Origin: a virus
Strand: one strand, 5' to 3'
Length of the DNA: 64,000 bases
Virus record (IMG/VR): IMGVR_UViG_3300044608_000251
Coordinates: 1 to 64,000 of that record
Under the pieces are notes generated by a model. The model was not told where the DNA came from. It worked only from the letters and a program-made list of their open reading frames with translations, and did not search any database. Positions 58,562-64,000 of this stretch are shown piece after piece. Made by a program: the position numbers and the translations under genes. The stretch's first letter is position 1. Every line of letters begins with the position of its first letter.

Positions 58562-58779
58562 CTAAAAAGTACGAACCACGTAGCAGGACAACCCTGATTG
58601 AGGAGCGCAACCGCAATTCCTTGACCCAACTGCTAACCAGTAAGACACTAACCATTGAGGAGAAGCAAGTCCTTGTCAAAGAACGCAACGAGTACCTGTT
58701 TATCTTTGGCGATAACCTTACACCGCAAAATGGTAAGTCGTACCACGATTTTATTAACCACCTATATCTAGGAGATTGA
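58558..58779 (+). CDS. Hypothetical protein
   Basis: 73 residues, charged and helical (TLTIEEKQVLVKERNEYLFI), with no cysteine and no membrane segment. Starts at an overlap with the previous stop. Similar to short early phage proteins of unknown role. Confidence 0.55.
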   Translation: MTKKYEPRSRTTLIEERNRNSLTQLLTSKTLTIEEKQVLVKERNEYLFIFGDNLTPQNGKSYHDFINHLYLGD

Positions 58780-58780
58780 C

Positions 58781-59077
58781 ATGGTAAAAGTAACTAAACC
58801 CGTAGCTAAAGCAAAACCCGTAGCTAAAGCAACCCAGTTGCCACGATCAACACGTGTTAACTACCAAGCAGATGATGCCTTGGCACAATGGCACAGGGAG
58901 AAAACTAAGAGCAGTATGTCTGAGGCATTTCGTGATGCCGATTACGCCACACCTATTTGGCGTTGTGAAAACGATTGGGATAGAACCAAGGAACAACTTG
59001 GGTGGGTAGTTATGTGGGTCTGCACTTTGGGTCTGCTCTATCTTATGGGTACGGCGTTTGCCAAGGTGATGCCATGA
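58781..59077 (+). CDS. Hypothetical protein with C-terminal membrane segment
   Basis: 98 residues. The basic N-terminus repeats KPVAKAKPVAKATQ. The C-terminal segment VVMWVCTLGLLYLMGTAFA is a likely tail anchor, so the charged part would face the cytosol. The ribosome binding site is TAGGAGA. Function unknown. Confidence 0.6.
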   Translation: MVKVTKPVAKAKPVAKATQLPRSTRVNYQADDALAQWHREKTKSSMSEAFRDADYATPIWRCENDWDRTKEQLGWVVMWVCTLGLLYLMGTAFAKVMP

Positions 59078-59226
59078 GAACAGGCGACGTGAAACGTATC
59101 GGGCGAAGAACCTACTGCATAGTCTGTTGGACTGACTACGATGTAACCCTGCAATCTATGGATGAGGAACGCATCATTATCGTGATGCCACGAACTCGCC
59201 TTGGTGGTCTAAAAACTGGACAGTAG
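59074..59226 (+). CDS. 50-residue hypothetical protein
   Basis: Start chosen at the ATGA overlap with the previous stop; longer in-frame starts run inside that gene. A small beta protein (GDVKRIGRRTYCIVCWTDYD, then RIIIVMPRTRLGG). No family recognised. The next promoter overlaps its stop codon. Confidence 0.5.
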   Translation: MRTGDVKRIGRRTYCIVCWTDYDVTLQSMDEERIIIVMPRTRLGGLKTGQ

Positions 59227-59245
59227 TATCATATTGTCGTATAAT
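59217..59245 (+). promoter_or_regulatory. Sigma70 promoter of the ATPase/VWA module
   Basis: TGGACA, 17 bases, TATAAT; start near 59252, leader of about 75 bases. Overlaps the end of the preceding gene. The -10 surroundings (GTCGTATAATATAG) resemble those at 58193. Confidence 0.7.
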
Positions 59246-59301
59246 ATAGTATATAGTGGTAGAGTATAGCAAGATGTATCAAACTAATCGTAGCAACTAA
59301 C

Positions 59302-59315
59302 GCAGTAACCCTACA
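59302..59315 (+). promoter_or_regulatory. Variant palindrome CAGTAACCCTACAG before ribosome binding site
   Basis: Diverged copy of the CTGTAA-N2-TTACAG element, again ending in AGGAGA, the ribosome binding site of the 59327 gene. The same arrangement occurs at 58323, which argues for a shared function. Confidence 0.45.
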
Positions 59316-59326
59316 GGAGAATCATC

Positions 59327-60214
59327 ATGAATCAAAACGTAGCCAACTTCACCGCACCTGCAGTATCCGTACCCACCATCAGTTCATCGGCAATGCTTGT
59401 CGAATTAAACATTAGCTTATGGACAGGGCGCAAGTTCGACAAGGTAGTAAGTCAAGAGATTGACACCGCTAAACACACTACCACAAGAGCAGGTAACTAT
59501 CACAAGAACCTGATCGCTGATGAACCCATCTTCCAAGCCATTGGCAAGTTCGCAGGGAATTCACGGTCATTTCACTACCATGCAACGATGCCTTGGTCTG
59601 ATAGTGGTATGCGACTGTTAACCACCAAGATGTATTTTGATTATCACAAGGCAATCAGTCAGATGGAGATGGACTTTGACCAACTCGTAACGGTAGCCCT
59701 GAATGACTATCCCAATATGATACTGAGGGCGCAACACAAACTAGGCACGATGTTCAACGTACACGACTACCCCGATGTCGATGACCTACGCAATAAGTAT
59801 CGATTCTCGGTTAAGTTCAGCCCTGTGCCTGATGTCGGCGATTGGCGAGTGGACATTGGCAATGACGCACAGCAAGTTCTTATGGAGTCATATGCTTCTG
59901 CGTATACAGCTAACCTTGAACTAGCGTACCAAGACGTATGGACTAGGACTCATGAGGCACTAACGAACATGTCATCTAAGTTATCAGGTAACTCTAAGCA
60001 AATCTTTAGGGACTCCCTAGTATCTAACGTCAAGGACATGGTCGACTTATTGGATAAGTTCAACGTGACTGATGACCCGAAAATGAAGCAAGCCAAGGCA
60101 AAGATTGAATCCGCATTGGTAGGTATTACCCCTGACGCATTACGTGAGGATGACGACTTACGTTTAGACACTAAGAACAAGGTCGACGATTTACTAAAAG
60201 AGTTTTCGTGGTAA
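59327..60214 (+). CDS. Conserved partner of the MoxR/VWA module
   Basis: 295 residues, no known enzymatic motif. Charged alpha-helical protein with WTGRKFDKVVSQEIDTAKHT near the N-terminus, MYFDYHKAISQMEMDFDQLV in the middle and a helical end. In several phages a protein of this size precedes a MoxR-like ATPase and a VWA protein (from memory), so it may be substrate or adaptor of that ATPase. Own promoter and a strong ribosome binding site. Confidence 0.6.
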   Translation: MNQNVANFTAPAVSVPTISSSAMLVELNISLWTGRKFDKVVSQEIDTAKHTTTRAGNYHKNLIADEPIFQAIGKFAGNSRSFHYHATMPWSDSGMRLLTTKMYFDYHKAISQMEMDFDQLVTVALNDYPNMILRAQHKLGTMFNVHDYPDVDDLRNKYRFSVKFSPVPDVGDWRVDIGNDAQQVLMESYASAYTANLELAYQDVWTRTHEALTNMSSKLSGNSKQIFRDSLVSNVKDMVDLLDKFNVTDDPKMKQAKAKIESALVGITPDALREDDDLRLDTKNKVDDLLKEFSW

Positions 60215-60225
60215 CCGTATTAACC

Positions 60226-60302
60226 AAGCATCACCCAAGCATCACCCAAGCATCACCCAAGCATCACCCAAGCATCACTTAAGCATCACCCAAGCATCAC
60301 CC
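60226..60302. repeat. 11-bp tandem repeat AAGCATCACCC (x7)
   Basis: Seven head-to-tail units at exactly 11 bases, one ending CTT instead of CCC. The period is about one helix turn, as in iterons bound by one protein on one face. It lies between the 295-residue gene and the ATPase gene, before a palindrome copy. Confidence 0.75.
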
Positions 60303-60316
60303 ATTAACAACTAACG

Positions 60317-60330
60317 CAGTAACTTTACAG
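60317..60330 (+). promoter_or_regulatory. Variant palindrome CAGTAACTTTACAG
   Basis: Another copy of the recurring element, 20 bases after the 11-bp repeats and 20 bases before the ATPase start. No clear promoter was seen in this gap, so the gene is probably read through from 59217. Confidence 0.45.
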
Positions 60331-60350
60331 ACAACAACAGGAGAATCCAA

Positions 60351-61472
60351 ATGTCTAAAATAGCAATGACCGCAGAGCGCATGTATGAACAATCCATCGA
60401 CGAAGTAGTACAGTCGATTCTAGCAAATCCCGAAGGTACTACCCTAGTGATGGGTCACATGGGTTCGGGTAAGTCAAGCATCTTAAAAATCCTTGCAAGC
60501 AAGCTACCTACCCATGCTCCCTGCTATTTCGATGGCACAACTAAAGACCTCGGTGACTTATACATACCGAAAATCCTATCACACGATGACGATGCACAGT
60601 TCGTACGGTTCGTGCCGAATGAGGAGTTTGGTTTGCATCTAGGTAAGCCCGTCATCTTGATGTTCGATGAGTATGGCAAGATGAATCCCGCAGTTAAGAA
60701 CGCAACTATGGAAACGCTACTCAACCATAAGGTAGGTAATAAGAAGTTACCCGAAGGTTCAATCGTGTTTGCAACTACTAACCTAGGTGGCGAGGGTGTA
60801 GGCGATCTGCTCATGCCCCATCATCGTAACCGTATCACCGTAGTGCGTATGAAGAAGCCAACTGCAACCGAGTGGATAGAGAACTATGCGTTTAACAATG
60901 GTATCCATCCGTCTATGATTATGTGGGTCAAGGAAGAAGGTGAACAACTGTTCGCATCTTATGAGGACATCGAGAACCCTGATGACCAAGTAGGTGGTAA
61001 CCCTTACATCTATCATCCCAAGGCACAACGACCTGCGTTTGTAACCCCACGTTCATTAGAACTCGCATCACGTTGGCTATGGGCTAAAGATAAGATTAGT
61101 GGTAACTCGTTACAGTCTAACCTGATCGGTACTATCGGCGCACGGGGTGGGTCTGATCTGCGTAGCTACATAGAGCTTGTTGACCAACTACCTAAACAGG
61201 AAGATATTAAGACAAACCCTGCTACTGCAAAGATACCAGAATCCGCATCCGCAACAATGATGGTGGTATATCGTGCGTTGGCAACTATGTCTAAGGAGTT
61301 CATCGACCCGTTCATGGTATATCTCAATCGTTTAGATGCCGAGGCACAAGGGTTCTTTGCAATGCAGGTACGCAATCCCAAGTATCAGAAGCAAGGTATT
61401 GTCATGACCAATAAGAAGTTCACCGATTGGTGCGTGGCTAACAACTATGTATTTACCGCCGACAAGGTCTAA
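60351..61472 (+). CDS. MoxR-like AAA+ ATPase
   Basis: 373 residues. Walker A GHMGSGKS (35-42), Walker B ILMFDEYGK (D106, E107), then IVFATTNLGGEGVGDLL (sensor 1 region) and RNRITVVRMKKPTATEW. The C-terminal helical part contains AFVTPRSLELASRWLW (sensor 2 Arg region). MoxR-type ATPases work with VWA proteins as chaperones that insert metals or remodel complexes. Here the VWA partner follows 117 bases later, with a tiny membrane gene between them. Confidence 0.85.
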   Translation: MSKIAMTAERMYEQSIDEVVQSILANPEGTTLVMGHMGSGKSSILKILASKLPTHAPCYFDGTTKDLGDLYIPKILSHDDDAQFVRFVPNEEFGLHLGKPVILMFDEYGKMNPAVKNATMETLLNHKVGNKKLPEGSIVFATTNLGGEGVGDLLMPHHRNRITVVRMKKPTATEWIENYAFNNGIHPSMIMWVKEEGEQLFASYEDIENPDDQVGGNPYIYHPKAQRPAFVTPRSLELASRWLWAKDKISGNSLQSNLIGTIGARGGSDLRSYIELVDQLPKQEDIKTNPATAKIPESASATMMVVYRALATMSKEFIDPFMVYLNRLDAEAQGFFAMQVRNPKYQKQGIVMTNKKFTDWCVANNYVFTADKV

Positions 61473-61481
61473 GGGGGGTAT

Positions 61482-61604
61482 ATGTGTAGATTAGAAAAAA
61501 TCTGTATGGGTGCAGTAGTAACTTGCTTATGCTTGTTCTTACTGACTGTACCTTTTATATTTGTTTACTCAGCATTTAAGGAGCAATTATGTCTTTATCA
61601 ATAG
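61482..61604 (+). CDS. 40-residue membrane micropeptide
   Basis: ATG preceded by AAGGGGGG. The central MGAVVTCLCLFLLTVPFIFV is one membrane helix with three further cysteines nearby. It overlaps the VWA gene start by 16 bases, so translation is likely coupled. Could anchor the ATPase/VWA pair to the inner membrane (speculation). Confidence 0.55.
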   Translation: MCRLEKICMGAVVTCLCLFLLTVPFIFVYSAFKEQLCLYQ

Positions 61605-62758
61605 GCAAACAACTAACCGCCGAGCAGAGATTACGCAAGGCAACCACCGACATCATCGGGCATAACGACTTCATTGCACTAACAGGTGTATTGATGATTG
61701 GTAAGAAGATGGTAGATGACAAGGTACAGACTGCATGCACCAATGGTCGTGACGAAGCATACGGTAGAGCATTTGTAGATGAGCTAACTGATGCCGAGTT
61801 TAGATTCGTGGTACTGCATGAGTGTTATCACAAGATGTATAAACACTTGACCACGTGGAAGAACTTGCACGACATAGATGCTCAACGTGCGAACATGGCA
61901 TGCGACTACGTCATTAACTTAAAACTTGCCGAAACCGAAGCAGGTAAGACGGGTTGGATACGGTTACCTGATGGTGGGTTAATAGATAAGCAGTATGCAG
62001 GGATGGACTCTAAGCAGGTGTTCGATCTGTTACCCCCACAAGGTAAGGACAAGGGTGGCAGTAACTATACACCGTTTGATGACCACGATTGGGATGGCGC
62101 ACAGGAGATGGGTGAAGCTGAACAAGGTGAACTAGCCAAGCAGTTAGACCAAGCTATACGTCAGGGTGCGATCTTAGCAGGTAAGGTAGGGTCGGGTGGT
62201 AATCGTGATGTGGGTGAACTGTTACAGACCAAGCAGGATTGGCGTGAAGTCCTCAGAGATTTTGTGACAACAACTTGTGCAGGGAAGGACTACTCTACAT
62301 GGAAGCGCCCTAACCGTAGGTATGTGGGCATGGACATCCTGATGCCATCATCTATCAGCGAATCAGTCGGTGAGATCGTGGTAGGTATTGATACGTCAGG
62401 GTCTATTGGTAATGATGAACTTAACGCATTCCTAGCCGAGATCGTAGGTATCTGTGACCAAGTCAAGCCGAGCAAGGTTCGTGTACTGTATTGGGACACC
62501 GAAGTATGTAGTGAGGAAGTGTACTTAGATCATGAGTATGCCAACTTACCTACATCTACTAAGCCCAAGGGTGGGGGTGGTACTGACCCACGTTGCGTAC
62601 CTTTGTATATGAACACACACGGTATCAAGCCCGAAGCAGTAGTCATGCTAACCGATGGGTACGTAGGTTCATGGGGTACGTGGTCTGTGCCTGTGTTGTG
62701 GTGCATCTTGAATAACCGTTCGGTTAACCCAAGCGTGGGTAAAGCCGTACATATCTAG
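61589..62758 (+). CDS. HExxH metallopeptidase-like VWA protein (DUF2201 type)
   Basis: 389 residues in two domains. The N-terminal part has RFVVLHECYHKMYKH, an HExxH zinc motif (H77, E78, H81), with a following MACDYVINLKL helix. The C-terminal von Willebrand A-like domain has IVVGIDTSGSIGNDE (DTSGS at 268-272), the metal-ion site. The combination matches the putative metallopeptidase/VWA-like family (DUF2201). With the MoxR ATPase it would form an ATP-driven complex. Peptidase activity is not shown for the family as far as I know. Confidence 0.85.
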   Translation: MSLSIGKQLTAEQRLRKATTDIIGHNDFIALTGVLMIGKKMVDDKVQTACTNGRDEAYGRAFVDELTDAEFRFVVLHECYHKMYKHLTTWKNLHDIDAQRANMACDYVINLKLAETEAGKTGWIRLPDGGLIDKQYAGMDSKQVFDLLPPQGKDKGGSNYTPFDDHDWDGAQEMGEAEQGELAKQLDQAIRQGAILAGKVGSGGNRDVGELLQTKQDWREVLRDFVTTTCAGKDYSTWKRPNRRYVGMDILMPSSISESVGEIVVGIDTSGSIGNDELNAFLAEIVGICDQVKPSKVRVLYWDTEVCSEEVYLDHEYANLPTSTKPKGGGGTDPRCVPLYMNTHGIKPEAVVMLTDGYVGSWGTWSVPVLWCILNNRSVNPSVGKAVHI

Positions 62759-62766
62759 GGGGTCAT

Positions 62767-62985
62767 ATGGAAATATCTTTTGCTGAAGCGTTCTTACTCG
62801 CATGGTCACTGGTGTCTTCTGTCTATGCGTTGTTGCTACATGAACGCCTTAACAGGTTTGTCATGGTAGGAAGTGCTGCACTTGAAGCGTGTAAATTTGT
62901 AATAGATGACATTGCTGACGGTAAGGTTACAGTCAAGCGTGTTGGTGACAAGATTGAAGTAGTTAATTTAATAACAGGAGAATAA
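62767..62985 (+). CDS. Small membrane-associated protein
   Basis: 72 residues. The N-terminal hydrophobic segment EAFLLAWSLVSSVYALLL is followed by a helical and beta cytosolic part (DDIADGKVTVKRVGDKIEVV). The ribosome binding site is AGGGGG. Directly downstream of the VWA gene and probably co-transcribed. Function unknown. Confidence 0.6.
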   Translation: MEISFAEAFLLAWSLVSSVYALLLHERLNRFVMVGSAALEACKFVIDDIADGKVTVKRVGDKIEVVNLITGE

Positions 62986-62987
62986 AA

Positions 62988-63887
62988 ATGACATGTAGAT
63001 TAAGTAGTTTTAACGATGTAGCAAAGGCATACGCTGACATCAAGCCGATCAAAGGTGCAAGGGTAAAAGAAGATTTGCGCCCGTTAGAACAACGTCGGTA
63101 TTGGTGGAATCGTATTGTCAAAATAAATGACAACAAGTATTTGCTTTGTGACGGTCATTGGGCATGGCAAAACATGGTTGATGAAGAAAGAGAGCAAACC
63201 TGCCCAATCATGTGGGAACGCAAGGATGATGGTGACTTTATTACTATCCGCAACCATATGAATGACGGTATCTCGGTGTCACGGTATACGTTCTTACAAC
63301 GTCACTTACCAATGGGTATGTACTTTCATTACGACAACGGTAAACACTTTGTTAACTATGTAGACAAAGACCACTACTTACCCAAGTTCAAGGGTGATAT
63401 GGATTGGTCTAACCATATATTTAAGATGGTGCAGGACAACAAGATAGTGTTTAAGCACGTCGATAATGGTGTAGTCGGGCAGGGTTATATACGGGTCAAC
63501 GACCTGCAACCCTATAAGACTCGGCGCATTGACAAGGAATTGGATGCACAGTATTACCCCAAAATCCAAGACCTTTATGCGTGGATGCAAGACATACTAC
63601 CTGTACTAGGAGAAACCCTTATATCTAATAGAAGTGAATATGCAAACAAGTTATTAGATACAGGGTACGGTGGCTATTACTATTGGCAGAGGTACGCTAA
63701 CCCATTAGAGATCAGACAGATTCTTGACGACCCTGAACATGAGAAGCGTATGGCATTGGCGGTGGTACTAGCAAATGAAGCAGAAGCCTATTTCCAAGAT
63801 AGGTTTGTAGTAAAAGCAGACACCTTTAAGCGTATGCACAAAGTAATACGTAAGGTGGCTAACTTTGTAATGATAGAGCAACGATAG
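62988..63887 (+). CDS. Hypothetical protein
   Basis: 299 residues, rich in Trp, Tyr, His and Asp. The N-terminal half is beta-like (YWWNRIVKINDNKYLLCDGH; MGMYFHYDNGKHFVNYVD) and the C-terminal half helical (EKRMALAVVLANEAEAYFQD). This family is present in related phages near the ATPase/VWA pair, as I recall, without known function. Ribosome binding site AGGAGAAT. Confidence 0.55.
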   Translation: MTCRLSSFNDVAKAYADIKPIKGARVKEDLRPLEQRRYWWNRIVKINDNKYLLCDGHWAWQNMVDEEREQTCPIMWERKDDGDFITIRNHMNDGISVSRYTFLQRHLPMGMYFHYDNGKHFVNYVDKDHYLPKFKGDMDWSNHIFKMVQDNKIVFKHVDNGVVGQGYIRVNDLQPYKTRRIDKELDAQYYPKIQDLYAWMQDILPVLGETLISNRSEYANKLLDTGYGGYYYWQRYANPLEIRQILDDPEHEKRMALAVVLANEAEAYFQDRFVVKADTFKRMHKVIRKVANFVMIEQR

Positions 63888-63926
63888 ATGTATCACCAAT
63901 TTCATCACTTTCAACAGGAGAATAAC

Positions 63927-64000
63927 ATGGCAAAACTAATAAACATTAAGCAATGGAAAGCCGATTCTAGAGTACAGGAAACCATTAAGACAATGGTGGA
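63927..64000 (+). CDS. Partial gene at right edge
   Basis: Starts after AGGAGAATAAC. Only the first 24 residues are inside the window (MAKLINIKQWKADSRVQETI and following). Too short for identification; continues in the same operon. Confidence 0.5.
   Translation, partial: MAKLINIKQWKADSRVQETIKTMV

Noticed and set aside
60226-60302. Possible CRISPR array
   Set aside because: Units are 11 bases, directly adjacent, with no spacers and no cas genes nearby; a simple tandem array.

Overview
This window is a continuous piece of a tailed bacteriophage genome with a podovirus-like virion, cut at both ends (a VRR-NUC gene at the left edge, an unfinished gene at the right). The structural set is large terminase, a P22/SU10-type portal, capsid, two connector or adaptor proteins, a 'stabilisation' tail-nozzle protein, fibres and very large internal virion proteins. 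I found no tail tube, sheath or tape-measure gene. The lysis cassette holds a nested Rz/Rz1 spanin pair, which implies a Gram-negative host with an outer membrane. Base composition is moderately AT-rich. The gene styles resemble freshwater phages of proteobacteria, but the host is inference. No tRNA, integrase, CRISPR array or insertion sequence was seen.

Layout. (1) 1-17.6 kb, plus strand: a tightly coupled operon, mostly with ATGA-type overlaps. It begins with glycan-type enzymes (GT10, FkbM methyltransferase, radical SAM, two GT-A transferases) mixed with small proteins. DNA metabolism follows: family A polymerase, a sigma region 4 protein, Cas4/AddB-like nuclease, SNF2 helicase, excisionase-like HTH, a possible ssDNA-binding protein and a primase-helicase. 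It stops at a strong terminator near 17.63 kb. (2) 55.9-17.6 kb, minus strand: the late region, read from terminase to the 2044-residue internal virion protein. It is interrupted at 46.6-47.6 kb by three opposite-strand genes (membrane protein, HslV-like Ntn hydrolase, HNH nuclease) inserted just after the capsid terminator. (3) 55.9-64 kb, plus strand: probable early region with sigma70-type promoters, long non-coding control regions, repeated palindromes and an ATPase/VWA module.

How the parts may work together. Host polymerase probably reads the right arm from promoters at 56.82, 58.17 and 59.22 kb. The palindrome CTGTAA-N2-TTACAG recurs beside these promoters or their ribosome binding sites and may bind a common regulator. 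The sigma-like protein at 9.1 kb may redirect host polymerase to late promoters, including the divergent region at 55.9-56.7 kb, where CTAGGTACTTA occurs three times.

Most unusual items: a 49-residue protein in the replication operon that copies the N-terminus of the phage's own capsid protein (9865-10014); a structured leader with mutually exclusive pairings over the ribosome binding site of the primase-helicase (14375-14483); the MoxR-like ATPase / HExxH-VWA module with a membrane micropeptide (59.3-62.8 kb); and families of small basic virion-region proteins sharing ADGx..GKTKG and FxxGG peptides.
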